This document shows positions 25,086-34,641 of a stretch of 64,000 nucleotides of DNA, piece by piece; position 1 is the first letter of the stretch; each line of letters starts with the position of its first letter. The notes under the pieces were generated by a model that was given only the letters and a program-made list of their open reading frames with translations, did no database searches and had not been told where the DNA came from. Source of the stretch: Streptomyces alboniger. Lineage in GTDB: Bacteria; Actinomycetota; Actinomycetes; Streptomycetales; Streptomycetaceae. The DNA lies in contig NZ_CP023695.1 in the NCBI RefSeq assembly GCF_008704395.1, positions 3,782,001 to 3,846,000 of the forward strand. Reading direction: 5' to 3'. The position numbers were made by a program, and so were the translations under genes.

Positions 25086-26573
25086 TCAGTCCCGCTTGCA
25101 GATGCGGTCCAGGAGGTTCGCCGTGGCGCGCTGGACGCGGGTGTCGACGTGGCCGGGCCGGTCGAGCGCCGGGGACCAGGCGAAGGTGCCGGACGCGAAG
25201 ACCAGGGCGCCCGAGGGCGCGCGGTACAACGACGTCTCCTGGTGGCGTGTGACGCCCTCCGCGTCCGCGTACGGCGAGTGGGCGAGCAGGATGCGGCCCT
25301 GGTGCTCGGGGAGCGCGGTCCGCGGGTAGTAGCGGTCGGCCTCGCCCGCGACCAGGCCCTCGATCTCGTCGCCCTCGTGCGCTCCCGTCGCCTCCCACAG
25401 CCAGTGGTCGGCGTTGCGCACGACGAGGGGGTGCGGCTCGGGGACGCGGCCCGCGTACTGGATGCCGAGCAGTTGCTGTTCGGCCGCCTTGCCGCCGTCC
25501 CGCTCGCGCCAGAGGGCGGGCCTGCCGGGGCCGTGGCGCTTGCGGCAGGTCAGCAGGCGGTCCTCGACGCCGGACGGGGAGGGGCCCAACTCCACCTGCC
25601 AGTACATGGTGTTGGCCGAGAGGAAGACCAGGGAGGTGCCGCCGTCGCGGGCCAGCTCCGTGGTGCGGCGCATGGCCGGGGACCAGTACTCGTCGTGGCC
25701 GGGGAAGACCAGGCCTCGGTAGCGGGTGGGGTCGATGCTGCCGGCGTGCAGGTCCCGGGCGTCGGCGTACGCCAGGTCGTAGCCGTACCGCTCGGCCCAG
25801 CGGATGAAGTCGTAGGCGTGGCCCACGTGCAGGGGCAGGCCCGCGCCCGCGTACGGCCGGTCGAAGGAGACCGTGACGGCGGCCTCGCTCTCGCCGAGGA
25901 GACGGCCCTGCTCGTCCCAGGCGTGGTAGAGGCTGGCGCCCGTGCGGCCGTCCTCCGGGTAGAGGTTGTACGCCTGCCAGGTCACGTCCGGCAGGAGGAG
26001 CAGGAGGTCCGCGGGGTGGCTGTCGCGGACCGTGAAGGGCACGTGCGAGCGGTACCCGTCGGCGGTGGTGAGCACCGCGACGTACGCCCCGATGCTCCAG
26101 TAGGTGGGGATCTGGAGGCGCCAGGAGAGCCACCAGTGGTGGCAGGAGACCGTGCGGTCCGCGGTGAGCGGGGCCGGCTGGACGATGCCGGACAGGCGCG
26201 GGCTCGTCGTGATCTTGCTGGCGCCGTCACCCCCGTAGTGCCCGATGCGGTAGATGTCGACGCTGAACTGCTGGGGCGGGTCGACGGTGACGTGGAAGTC
26301 GATCGCCTCGCCCGGGGCGGCGGCGCCGGTGGACGTGAAGCCCTTGATCTGGCAGCGCACGTCGTCGGCGGTCAGGGGGGCGCCGGTGCGGGGCGCCGGG
26401 ATGTTCGCCCCCGGGGCGGGGGCGTGGTCGACGTACCAGGGCACGACCTTGCCCGTGTCGTCGAAGTAGTGCTCGGATCCTCGCAGCCAGGGGAGCGGGC
26501 CCTGGCCGAAGGGGTCCGACACGGCGTGCGCCAGCGCGCCCGATTCCCAGCGGCGGATCTGCTCCTGCCCCAT
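25086..26573 (-). CDS. N,N-dimethylformamidase beta-subunit-like protein
   Basis: 495 residues matching the DMFase large-subunit domain. Middle part DLLLLLPDVTWQAYNLY, FDRPYAG, LVFPGHDEYWSPAMRRTTELA and LVFLSANTMYWQVEL gives the typical glutamine-amidotransferase-like fold. An N-terminal beta-sandwich (about 30-150) has FTSTGAAAPGEAIDFHV. No signal peptide is visible. The ATG at 26573 follows gaggggaa; 33 in-frame codons before it have none. The small DMFase subunit is not nearby, so the substrate is unknown; formamide hydrolysis is only suggested by the family name. Confidence 0.82.
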   Translation of the reverse strand: MGQEQIRRWESGALAHAVSDPFGQGPLPWLRGSEHYFDDTGKVVPWYVDHAPAPGANIPAPRTGAPLTADDVRCQIKGFTSTGAAAPGEAIDFHVTVDPPQQFSVDIYRIGHYGGDGASKITTSPRLSGIVQPAPLTADRTVSCHHWWLSWRLQIPTYWSIGAYVAVLTTADGYRSHVPFTVRDSHPADLLLLLPDVTWQAYNLYPEDGRTGASLYHAWDEQGRLLGESEAAVTVSFDRPYAGAGLPLHVGHAYDFIRWAERYGYDLAYADARDLHAGSIDPTRYRGLVFPGHDEYWSPAMRRTTELARDGGTSLVFLSANTMYWQVELGPSPSGVEDRLLTCRKRHGPGRPALWRERDGGKAAEQQLLGIQYAGRVPEPHPLVVRNADHWLWEATGAHEGDEIEGLVAGEADRYYPRTALPEHQGRILLAHSPYADAEGVTRHQETSLYRAPSGALVFASGTFAWSPALDRPGHVDTRVQRATANLLDRICKRD

Positions 26574-26813
26574 GTCTTCCCCTCCCTCGCTCCCCCGAGC
26601 CTGCGGTCCCGGTTGATACGCACGGCCCGGCGACCACTCCCAGCACATCACATTACGCACGCGCTCCGTCACCGTTCGTCGCGATTGACGGGGAACGGGG
26701 GGAGGGGCGGTGGGCCGCTGGGCGAGGGCGATGCGCGGGTTCCCCGCGGCGGGGTGAGTGGTACGCGGGGCCCGCGGGGACCGGAGCCTGCGGGCCGGCC
26801 TGTGGGCCGTCGT

Positions 26814-26849
26814 CCTTGTTCCTGGTCAGATCCCTTGTTCCTGGTCAGA
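26814..26849 (-). repeat. Tandem 17-bp repeat (19-bp period) at a stop codon
   Basis: ccttgttcctggtcaga occurs at 26814-26830 and 26833-26849. The second copy contains the stop codon of the gene ending at 26845. Confidence 0.8.
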
Positions 26850-28671
26850 CCAGGCGGACCGGCTTCTCCTGGCGGACGCCGAGGCGGGTGAGCCAGTCCC
26901 GCAAGGGGGACGGATCGCCGTGCTCGACGAGACGCAGGACCCGCGGCGCGAGATCCGCCGCGCGCTCCCCGTCGACCAGCAGCGCGGGCCCGTCGAGCCA
27001 GTCGAGGCCGGGCGCCGCGCCCGCGGTGTCCACCGCCGCGCAGCACACCATCGCCGTGACGTGGTCGGCCAGCAACTCCCGGCCCGTGCGCGGCGGCTGG
27101 AGCGGGAACAGCGGCAGCGCGCCGTCGTCCCAGAGCGCCTCGTCCGGGCCCTGTCCCGCGGGTGCGGGGCGGGCAGGTGCCGCGGCCTCTTCCCTGGCCA
27201 GCTCGGCGCTGAGGCCGGCGGCGAGGATGCCGCTGGGGCTCTCGTCGTGGGCCTCTGCCCCATACGCCTCACGCGTGCCCGGGACGGCGAACTCCTCATA
27301 CGCAGCCGCCTCGGACGCAGCAACCACCCCATACCCCCCAGCTGTGCTGGCCGAGCCGCTCAAGTGGTCCAGGACGCGGGCGAGGGTCGGGCCCTCGGGG
27401 TCCGGGGCCGTCGGGTCGGCGGGGTGGTGGCCGACGCCCAGGGAGTCCAGGACGCGGTGCAGACGGGCGGCGTCCATGCGCCACTTGCGGTCGACGACCT
27501 CGTCCGGATACTCCTGCCAGGCCACCGGCGCCCAGTCCGGCCCCGTCTCCGCGGGGCCGCCGTGGAAGAGGCGGGCCGCGAGCAGCGAGGCCGCCTCATC
27601 CACCGAGCCCGGCTCCTCCAGGAGGTCGCAGGCGGGGCGCTCGCCCAGACGCGAGGCGAAGCCCTCCGCCAGGCGGTCCCTGCGGGACAGCTCCGTGAGC
27701 GCGGAGACCACGCCCGCGTCGAGCCGGGAGGGCCAGCGGCCCATGCGCCAGGCGGGCAGCGCGACCCGGGTGAGCAGCCGGTCCCAGCCCGCGTACGCGA
27801 GGCCGACCTGCTCCTGGGCGACGATCCGCACTCCGTAGTCCACGGTCTGCGCGCGCTCCGCGGCGGCCGCGGCGACGCCGCGCTCCATCTCGGCGGCGTG
27901 CACCCGGCAGTTGCGCAGCAGCAGCCGGGCGATCCAGCCGATGCCGCCGAGCACCGTACGGATCACGGGGCCGCGGCCCGGGGCCGAGGCGACCGCGACG
28001 GCGGCGTCGAGCCCGCGCACGAAGCGCCGGGCGGCTGCTATGTCGGGGTGCGCGGAGGGGCCCGTGCCCGCGACGACGGGCGCGAGGACCGCGCGCAGCT
28101 CGCCGACCCGCATCCACCACAGGAACGGGGAGCCGATCACCAGCACGGGAGCGGTGGAGGGCACACCGTGCGGGACGCGGGCGCCGCGCACGGTGTCGGA
28201 GGCGCCTTTCGCAGCCCCGGCGGTGTCCCGCTCCTTCGCGGGCCCGTGCGCCGGGTGGGTGCGGTCCTCCAGCCAGCTGTCGCAGTCGGGGGTGAGCGCT
28301 ATCGCCGAGGGCGCGGGGACGTCCAGCCGGTCGGCGAGATCACGGACCAGGCGGTACAGATCGGGGGCCGACTCCTCGGCGATCGCGACCGTCGGGCTCA
28401 GGGCCGGTCTGGCCCGGGCGACGACCAGCGCGACGCCCGCCGCGACGAGCAGCACCAGCACGGCGAGCGCCGTCACGATCCAGCGCGCGACGTCCCAACT
28501 CGGGCCGACGACATGGCCCGTGGCCCCGCCCGCGAGCAGCACGACGGCGGCGGCCGCGGGCAGCAGGGCGACGGCCAGCGCCCGGCTGCGCAGACGCAGC
28601 ACGGCGATGGCCCGGGAGCGCGCGGCCTGCGCGCCGACCTCCACACCCGTACCTGACACGACCGATGGCAC
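26845..28671 (-). CDS. Membrane protein with degenerate M48-type peptidase core
   Basis: About 608 residues from GTG 28671; GTG 28659 is equally possible and better spaced from agaggg. Two membrane segments (about 32-52 and 64-84) are followed by a region laid out like M48 peptidases: LYRLVRDLADRLDVPAPSAI, then VLVIGSPFLWWMRVGELRAVLAP. Here the HExxH zinc helix would be expected (ELRAVLAHELAH in the family), but the sequence reads LAPVVAGTG with no HExxH anywhere. The remaining 400 residues are Ala-rich and without a recognisable domain. It probably is a non-catalytic relative (inference). Short tandem repeats flank both ends of the gene. Confidence 0.8.
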   Translation of the reverse strand: MPSVVSGTGVEVGAQAARSRAIAVLRLRSRALAVALLPAAAAVVLLAGGATGHVVGPSWDVARWIVTALAVLVLLVAAGVALVVARARPALSPTVAIAEESAPDLYRLVRDLADRLDVPAPSAIALTPDCDSWLEDRTHPAHGPAKERDTAGAAKGASDTVRGARVPHGVPSTAPVLVIGSPFLWWMRVGELRAVLAPVVAGTGPSAHPDIAAARRFVRGLDAAVAVASAPGRGPVIRTVLGGIGWIARLLLRNCRVHAAEMERGVAAAAAERAQTVDYGVRIVAQEQVGLAYAGWDRLLTRVALPAWRMGRWPSRLDAGVVSALTELSRRDRLAEGFASRLGERPACDLLEEPGSVDEAASLLAARLFHGGPAETGPDWAPVAWQEYPDEVVDRKWRMDAARLHRVLDSLGVGHHPADPTAPDPEGPTLARVLDHLSGSASTAGGYGVVAASEAAAYEEFAVPGTREAYGAEAHDESPSGILAAGLSAELAREEAAAPARPAPAGQGPDEALWDDGALPLFPLQPPRTGRELLADHVTAMVCCAAVDTAGAAPGLDWLDGPALLVDGERAADLAPRVLRLVEHGDPSPLRDWLTRLGVRQEKPVRLV

Positions 28672-28676
28672 CCCTC

Positions 28677-28714
28677 TGCTTGCCTACTGCTCGGCTGCTT
28701 GCCTACTGCTCGGC
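28677..28714. repeat. Two exact 19-bp tandem units upstream of the M48-like gene
   Basis: tgcttgcctactgctcggc occurs twice without spacer, 6 bp upstream of the GTG at 28671. It may lie in the promoter or leader. Confidence 0.85.
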
Positions 28715-28925
28715 CACCGGCCGGGGCCGGTGGTCACATCAACGGCGTTGCTCTTGCTCACTCCCCCACTGTGGCACCCGCCACTGACATCGCAATGCCG
28801 GTGGTCTGTTTGGCTCTGGGTGCTCTGAACGCTTGCGCCGCACCCTAGTTGGGGTACCGGTCGTCGTCAGCCGGATGGGCCAGCGGTCACTCGATGGAAT
28901 GGCTTTGGCTAGAGGTGGGTGCCAA

Positions 28926-28959
28926 AAGGCCCCGGATCCAGTGTCGGATCCGGGGCCTT
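28926..28959 (-). terminator. Terminator after purD
   Basis: aaggccccggatcc and ggatccggggcctt with a 6-nt loop, followed by TTTTGG on the minus strand. It lies 54 nt beyond the purD stop. Between it and 28715 no gene is visible. Confidence 0.85.
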
Positions 28960-29013
28960 GAGGCTGTTCGGCGGGGGTGCGGGGGCCGCGGGGGTGGCGC
29001 GGGTCTCCGCGGG

Positions 29014-30267
29014 TTACGCCTCCGCGGCCGCCTTCGCCGCGATGTCCGTACGGTGCTGGGAGCCGTCGAGGCGGATGCGCGACAGGGCGGCGTACGCGCG
29101 TTCGCGGGCCTGGGTGAGGCCGTCGCCGGTCGCCGTCACGGACAGCACGCGGCCGCCCGCGCTGACGACGGCGTCGCCGTCCCGCTTGGTCCCGGCGTGC
29201 AGAACGTACGCGTGGGGGGCATCCTGTGCCGCCACCTCGTCGAGTCCCTCGATGGGGTCGCCCGTGCGAGGGGTGCCGGGGTAGTTGTGCGAGGCGACGA
29301 CCACGGTCACCGCGGCGTCGTCGCTCCAGCGCAGCGGGGGCAGGTCGGCGAGGTTGCCGGTCGCCGCGGCCATCAGGAGCCCGGCGAGCGGGGTCTTGAG
29401 GCGGGCCAGGACCACCTGGGTCTCGGGGTCGCCGAAGCGGGCGTTGAACTCGATGACGCGTACGCCGCGACCGGTGATCGCGAGGCCCGCGTACAGCAGC
29501 CCGGCGAACGGCGTGCCGCGGCGGCGCAGCTCGTCGACCGTCGGCTGGAGCACGCTCCGCATGACATCGTCGACCAGCTTCGGGTCGGCCCACGGGAGGG
29601 GCGAGTACGCGCCCATACCGCCGGTGTTCGGGCCCCCGTCCCCGTCGAGCGCGCGCTTGAAGTCCTGGGCGGGCTGGAGCGGGACGACGGTCTCGCCGTC
29701 GGTGATCGCGAAGAGGGAGACCTCGGGGCCGTCCAGGAACTCCTCGATGACCACGCGGTCGCAGGCCAGGGCGTGGGCGCGGGCCGCCTCGATGTCGTCC
29801 GTGACCACGACGCCCTTGCCGGCGGCGAGCCCGTCGTCCTTGACGACGTAGGGCGCTCCGAAGGCGTCGAGGGCCTCGTCGATCTCCTCCGCGGTCATAC
29901 AGACGTACGACCGAGCGGTCGGCACGCTCGCGCCCGCCATCACGTCCTTCGCGAACGCCTTGGAGCCCTCCAGCTGGGCGGCCTCCTTGGACGGGCCGAA
30001 GCAGGGAATGCCCGCGGCGCGCACGGCGTCGGCGACGCCCGCGACGAGCGGGGCCTCCGGCCCCACGACGACGAGCCCCGCGCCGAGCCGCTGGGCGAGT
30101 GACGCCACGGCGGCGCCGTCGAGGGCGTCGACCTGGTGCGTCTCGGCCACTTCCGCGGTGCCGGCGTTGCCGGGGGCGCAGTGCAGCTCGGAGACGTCGG
30201 GATCGAGGGACAGAGAGCGGCACAGGGCGTGTTCGCGGGCACCACTGCCGATGACGAGGACCTTCAC
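29014..30267 (-). CDS. purD: Phosphoribosylamine-glycine ligase (GAR synthetase)
   Basis: Second purine step: phosphoribosylamine plus glycine plus ATP gives GAR. It has 417 residues. The ATP-grasp architecture starts MKVLVIGSGAREHALCRSL, then GPEAPLVAGVADAVRAAGIPCFGP, VVKDDGLAAGKGVVV, and the signature RFGDPETQVVLARLKTP. GTG start at 30267. TAGGCT lies only 6 bp before the GTG, so its transcript may be leaderless. Fourth separate purine locus in the window, all leftward. Confidence 0.97.
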   Translation of the reverse strand: MKVLVIGSGAREHALCRSLSLDPDVSELHCAPGNAGTAEVAETHQVDALDGAAVASLAQRLGAGLVVVGPEAPLVAGVADAVRAAGIPCFGPSKEAAQLEGSKAFAKDVMAGASVPTARSYVCMTAEEIDEALDAFGAPYVVKDDGLAAGKGVVVTDDIEAARAHALACDRVVIEEFLDGPEVSLFAITDGETVVPLQPAQDFKRALDGDGGPNTGGMGAYSPLPWADPKLVDDVMRSVLQPTVDELRRRGTPFAGLLYAGLAITGRGVRVIEFNARFGDPETQVVLARLKTPLAGLLMAAATGNLADLPPLRWSDDAAVTVVVASHNYPGTPRTGDPIEGLDEVAAQDAPHAYVLHAGTKRDGDAVVSAGGRVLSVTATGDGLTQARERAYAALSRIRLDGSQHRTDIAAKAAAEA

Positions 30268-30521
30268 GGGGTCAGCCTAGCTGGCGGGGCGGGGCGGGTT
30301 TGTGCGGCCCACCTAGGGCTGGCTCCGGACCCTTTTGTACGTTCCTCCAGGTGAGCCCTGGCTGTCGTTCGGGGCGGGGCTGGGGCGCCGTGTTGTCGGG
30401 TGCGGGTTGTGTCCGGCCGGACTGCGCCGCCCCTTCGCGGCGGATATCTCCCACCCGCCCGTTTACCCCGCGCTGCGGAGTGGAGGAAGGGCGGGCGGGA
30501 AGCTATCCGCCCCGCCCGGAT

Positions 30522-32777
30522 CTATTCGTTCGGATACTCGTCCACTACCGTCGCGCCCAGCTCGCGAACGATCAGGTCGTGGCCGGACAGGGCCGATTCG
30601 ACGAGGTCCGGGTCGTCGTCCTCGGGCACGTCGTCCTCGGGGGACACATGCTCCGGGGCGGGGGCCGACCGAGGAGGCGGCGTCGGCTCCGGGGCCGGCG
30701 GGGGCGGGGCCTGCGGGGCCGGGGCGGCGGGGCGCGGCGTCGGCTGCTGCGGCGGGGCCGCGGGGCGCGGAGCCGCAGGAGCACCGCCCCCGCCGAAGTT
30801 CCCCGCGGCCGGCGGCGGCGCGGAACCGCCCGACGGGTCGACGATCGCCTCGACCTTCCACTGCACGCCGAACTGCTCGGACAGCGCCTGCCGCAGCACG
30901 TCCTCGCTGCCGCTGCTCGCGAAGTTGTCCCGCGCCCCCGCGTTGACGAAGCCGATCTGGAGCGTCGTGCCGTCGAAGCCCGCCACCTGGGCGTTCTGGC
31001 TGAGCAGGATCCAGGTGAAGCGGCGGCGGTTCTTCACCGCCTCGAGGATGTTCGGCCACAGGGTGCGCGGGTCGGGCCCGCCCGCGGGAGGCGACTGGTG
31101 CGCCAGGGGCGCGGGGCCCGGGGCGGGGGCCTGCGGAGCCGGGGCCGACGCCGGCGCGGAGGCCGGCGCTCCACCGCCCGTGGACGCCGCGGTGGGCCAG
31201 CCGCCCGGCCTCGGGCCTGACTCCGGAGCGGGGGCCGCGTGCGTGGGCGCGGGGCCGCCGCCCGGGGCCGAAGCCGTCGGCCACCCGCCGGGCCTGCGCT
31301 CCTCCGAAGGAGCCGAGGCCGCGGCGGGGGCGACGGGAGGGGCAGGAGCGGGCGCGGGGGGCGGTGCGGGAGCCGACGGCGGGGCGACCGGAGGCGCAGC
31401 CTGCGGCGCGGGCGCGAAACCCGCGCCCGGAGCGACAGGACCGCCCGCTTCAGGGGCGGGGCCCGGCCCTGCCTGCGGCGCTCCGGAGCCTCGTACAGCC
31501 GCGCGCGCGGCGGCGGGACCGGCCCCCGGAGCCACCGGCGCGGGACCGCCCGCGTGGGCCTCGGGTCCGGGAACGTACGCCATGGCGGGTCCGGGGCCCT
31601 GCCCGCCCGGTACGAAGTTCCCGCCGCGCTCCAGGCGGTCGAGGCGGGCCATGACCGAACGCTCGTCGTCGTACGCGGCGGGGAGCAGCACGCGTGCGCA
31701 GATCAGTTCGAGCTGGAGCCGTGGGGATGTGGCGCCCCGCATCTCCGTCAGGCCCTCGTTCACGATGTCGGCCGCGCGGCTCAGCTCGGCGCCTCCGAAG
31801 ACACCGGCCTGCGCCTGCATGCGCTCCACGACGTCGGCGGGGGCGTCGATGAGCCCCTTCTCGGCGGCGTCCGGCACGGCCGCGAGGATGACCAGGTCGC
31901 GCAGCCGCTCCAGGAGGTCGGCGACGAAGCGCCGCGGGTCGTTGCCCCCCTCGATCACGCGGTCCACGACCTCGAAGGCCGCCGCCCCGTCCCCCGAGGC
32001 GAAGGCCTCGACCACGGAGTCGAGCAGCGAACCGTCCGTATAACCGAGCAGGGACGTCGCCATGGCGTACGTCACACCGGCCTCGCCCGCGCTGGCGAGC
32101 AGCTGGTCCATGACGGACATGGAGTCACGCACGGACCCGGCACCGGCGCGCACGACGAGCGGCAGCACGCCTTCCTCGACGGCCATGTCCTCGCGGCCGC
32201 AGACCTCGGCGAGGTAGTCCCGCAGCGTGCCGGGGGGCACGAGCCGGAACGGGTAGTGGTGCGTACGCGAGCGGATCGTGCCGATGACCTTCTCGGGCTC
32301 GGTCGTCGCGAAGATGAACTTGAGGTGCTCCGGGGGCTCCTCGACCACCTTCAGCAGGGCGTTGAAGCCCGCCGAGGTGACCATGTGGGCCTCGTCGATG
32401 ATGTAGATCTTGTACCGGCTCGACGCGGGCCCGAAGAAGGCCTTCTCGCGCAGGTCACGGGCGTCGTCCACGCCGCCGTGCGACGCGGCGTCGATCTCGA
32501 TGACGTCGATGGACCCCGGGCCGTTCCTCGCCAGGTCGCGGCAGGACTGGCACTCGCCGCAGGGCGTGGGAGTGGGACCTTGCTCACAGTTCAGACAGCG
32601 GGCCAGGATGCGCGCGCTCGTCGTCTTGCCGCAGCCGCGCGGGCCACTGAACAGGTACGCGTGATTGACCCGGTTGTTCCGCAGCGCCTGCTGCAGCGGG
32701 TCTGTCACATGCTCCTGCCCGATGACCTCGGCGAACGACTCCGGGCGATAACGGCGGTACAACGCGAGAGACGACAC
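30522..32777 (-). CDS. dnaX: DNA polymerase III subunits gamma/tau
   Basis: Clamp-loader ATPase, 751 residues from the GTG at 32777 (SSLALYRRYRPESFAEVIGQ). Walker A GPRGCGKTTSAR, zinc cysteines in CLNCEQGPTPTPCGECQSC, Walker B IIDEAHMVTSAGFNALLK, sensor ATTEPEKVIGTIRSR. After about residue 360 comes a long Pro/Ala/Gly-rich linker, then a tau-type C-terminal domain (TLWPNILEAVKNRRRFTWILLSQNAQV) and an acidic end. No frameshift motif for a separate gamma form was noticed. It lies downstream of the SRP RNA on the same strand, a common actinobacterial arrangement. Confidence 0.96.
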   Translation of the reverse strand: MSSLALYRRYRPESFAEVIGQEHVTDPLQQALRNNRVNHAYLFSGPRGCGKTTSARILARCLNCEQGPTPTPCGECQSCRDLARNGPGSIDVIEIDAASHGGVDDARDLREKAFFGPASSRYKIYIIDEAHMVTSAGFNALLKVVEEPPEHLKFIFATTEPEKVIGTIRSRTHHYPFRLVPPGTLRDYLAEVCGREDMAVEEGVLPLVVRAGAGSVRDSMSVMDQLLASAGEAGVTYAMATSLLGYTDGSLLDSVVEAFASGDGAAAFEVVDRVIEGGNDPRRFVADLLERLRDLVILAAVPDAAEKGLIDAPADVVERMQAQAGVFGGAELSRAADIVNEGLTEMRGATSPRLQLELICARVLLPAAYDDERSVMARLDRLERGGNFVPGGQGPGPAMAYVPGPEAHAGGPAPVAPGAGPAAARAAVRGSGAPQAGPGPAPEAGGPVAPGAGFAPAPQAAPPVAPPSAPAPPPAPAPAPPVAPAAASAPSEERRPGGWPTASAPGGGPAPTHAAPAPESGPRPGGWPTAASTGGGAPASAPASAPAPQAPAPGPAPLAHQSPPAGGPDPRTLWPNILEAVKNRRRFTWILLSQNAQVAGFDGTTLQIGFVNAGARDNFASSGSEDVLRQALSEQFGVQWKVEAIVDPSGGSAPPPAAGNFGGGGAPAAPRPAAPPQQPTPRPAAPAPQAPPPPAPEPTPPPRSAPAPEHVSPEDDVPEDDDPDLVESALSGHDLIVRELGATVVDEYPNE

Positions 32778-32830
32778 GCATACGAGGTTATAGGCGACCA
32801 CTGACAACCCGGACCGCCCCAACGCAAAGC

Positions 32831-32915
32831 GCCCCCCACGCACCCGCCAGAGCCGACCTACCCTTGCTGCCTTCCGGCCCTGGGGGAGTTCAGTCAGATA
32901 GCGCCACGTGAGGGG
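32831..32915 (-). ncRNA. ffs: Signal recognition particle RNA (4.5S type)
   Basis: Minus strand holds the domain IV signature AGGGCCGGAAGGCAGCA with the matching internal loop partner (CTGAACTCCCCCAGG before, GGTAGGTCGG after). The outer ends CCCCTCACG and CGTGGGGGG pair to close the rod. Ends are estimated from this pairing, so a few bases of error are possible. It is expected to bind Ffh for membrane targeting. Confidence 0.9.
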
Positions 32916-33040
32916 CTGAGCCCCACCCTAACGGATCCCCGGGCCCGAAAGCGACGCCGGGACCCACCCTCCCGGCCTCCTCATCCCCCGGCCGGGATCG
33001 TGTTCGCGAGCACTCCCCAACGTCTTGTATTGTTTGCGGC

Positions 33041-33125
33041 GGAGGATTCGCCTAGTGGCCTAGGGCGCACGCTTGGAAAGCGTGTTGGGGGCAACCCCTC
33101 ACGAGTTCGAATCTCGTATCCTCCG
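33041..33125 (+). tRNA. tRNA-Ser(GGA)
   Basis: Acceptor GGAGGAT/ATCCTCC, anticodon stem CACGC/GCGTG with loop TTGGAAA, a long variable arm (ttgggggcaacccctc), T-loop TTCGAAT. Class II tRNA as expected for serine. Confidence 0.95.
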
Positions 33126-33143
33126 CACTCGCCCGTCAGGGCA

Positions 33144-33183
33144 GACGAAGGCCCCCACCGGTTCCCCGGTGGGGGCCTTCGTC
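33144..33183 (+). terminator. Terminator after tRNA-Ser(GGA)
   Basis: 18-bp perfect stem gacgaaggcccccaccgg with a 4-nt loop. Confidence 0.85.
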
Positions 33184-33224
33184 GTTCTGTGGTTCCGTGG
33201 CCGTAGTACTGAGGGAGGCCGTCC

Positions 33225-34424
33225 ATGGCGCAGGAGCGGATCAGATTGGCCGAGGTGCTCGCCAGGGCGGAGGACGCCCAGCCGGGGGCCTCGCTCGATG
33301 TGGTGGCGCGCAACCTCCGCGACCGTTTCGGTGCGAAGTACGTGTCGTTCCTGTTCGTCGACATCGTCGGCCGGCAGATGGTGCGGGTCAGCGAAGAGGG
33401 CGAGGCGCCGGACAACGGCTGCGCCGAGCAGATTCCGCTGGCCGGCAGCGACTACGACGAGGTCCTGCGCAGCCAGAAGGTGGGGCACACCCCCGCCGGT
33501 CCGCGCGGGCATCACGTGATCGCGCCGGTCACCAACCGGGGCGACACCATCGGCGTCCTGGAGCTGTACCTCCCCCACGTCACGCAGGACGTCCTGGGGC
33601 AGGTGGAGGAGACCGCGCACGCCCTGGCGTACATCGTGGTCACCGACCGCCGCTTCACCGACCTCTACTTCTGGGGTCAGCGCACGATCCCGGTGAGTCT
33701 GGCCGCCGAGATCCAGCGTCAGCTCCTGCCCTCGGCCCCCTCCTGCGAGGCCGCCGAGTTCACCCTCGCCGCGGCGCTCCTGCCCGCCAATCACATCGCC
33801 GGTGACACCTACGACTACGCCCTGGACCACGGCACCCTGCACCTGTCGATCACCGACGCCATGGGGCACGACGTGGACGCGGCCCTCATGGCCACCCTCC
33901 TGGTCAACGCCTCCCGCGGCGCCCGCCGCACCGGGCACGACCTGGCCGAACAGGCCCGCCAGACCCATCAGGCCCTTCTCGACCACGGCCGCCGCACCCT
34001 GGCCACCGGCCAGCTCCTTCGCATCTCCCTCGACGGCAGCGGCGCCCAGCTCGTCAACGCCGGGCACCCCCGCCCCCTGCGTCTGCGCGCGGGCGCCGTG
34101 GACGAGGTGGACCTGACCGCCAACCTGCCCTTCGGCGTCCCCGCTCCCGCCCCTCACCGCGTCGACGGACTCGACCTGCGCCCCGGTGACCGGCTCGTCC
34201 TGTTCACCGACGGCATGCAGGAACGTCAGGCCCAGTACGTCGATCTGCCCGCCCTGATCCGCGAGACCGCCGACGAGCACCCCCGGGAGGTCGTACGGAT
34301 CATGACGGCGGCGGTCGCCGACGCCTGTGAGGGCCGCCTCGCCGACGACGCCACCGTCATCTGCCTGGACTGGCACGGCCCCCGCCCCGGTGGCCGTCAC
34401 TCCCGGGCCGGCGCCAACACCTAG
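33225..34424 (+). CDS. PP2C-type (SpoIIE) serine phosphatase with GAF-like N-terminus
   Basis: 399 residues. An N-terminal sensor-like domain (about 15-140; SFLFVDIVGRQMVRVSE and HHVIAPVTNRGDTIGVLELYLP) precedes a PPM/SpoIIE phosphatase. The latter shows EIQRQLLPS, NHIAGDTYDYALDHGTLHLSITDAMGHD (metal Asp/Gly-Asp pair), NAGHPRPL, GDRLVLFTDGM and ADDATVICLDW. Such enzymes dephosphorylate anti-anti-sigma factors and release SigB/F-type sigma factors, two of which lie 13 kb away; a direct link is only inference. ATG with gagggagg upstream. Confidence 0.93.
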   Translation: MAQERIRLAEVLARAEDAQPGASLDVVARNLRDRFGAKYVSFLFVDIVGRQMVRVSEEGEAPDNGCAEQIPLAGSDYDEVLRSQKVGHTPAGPRGHHVIAPVTNRGDTIGVLELYLPHVTQDVLGQVEETAHALAYIVVTDRRFTDLYFWGQRTIPVSLAAEIQRQLLPSAPSCEAAEFTLAAALLPANHIAGDTYDYALDHGTLHLSITDAMGHDVDAALMATLLVNASRGARRTGHDLAEQARQTHQALLDHGRRTLATGQLLRISLDGSGAQLVNAGHPRPLRLRAGAVDEVDLTANLPFGVPAPAPHRVDGLDLRPGDRLVLFTDGMQERQAQYVDLPALIRETADEHPREVVRIMTAAVADACEGRLADDATVICLDWHGPRPGGRHSRAGANT

Positions 34425-34641
34425 GGCGTGTGGCCGTGTCCGCAGCGGCGCCCGCGTCGCGCGCGCCGGCCGGCGATTTCGCGCGACTCGCCCCAGGCAC
34501 GTCATGCCGTTTCGCCACCCGCCGCATGGTTACTTGTGAGACCTGCATGCCAAGTCGGGATCTCAGCCGTCGCGTTCCTCGGGTTCGGTGGCGTGGGCAA
34601 GGCGGGGACCGGCCATCGACATCGCCCGGCGGAGGCCGCTT

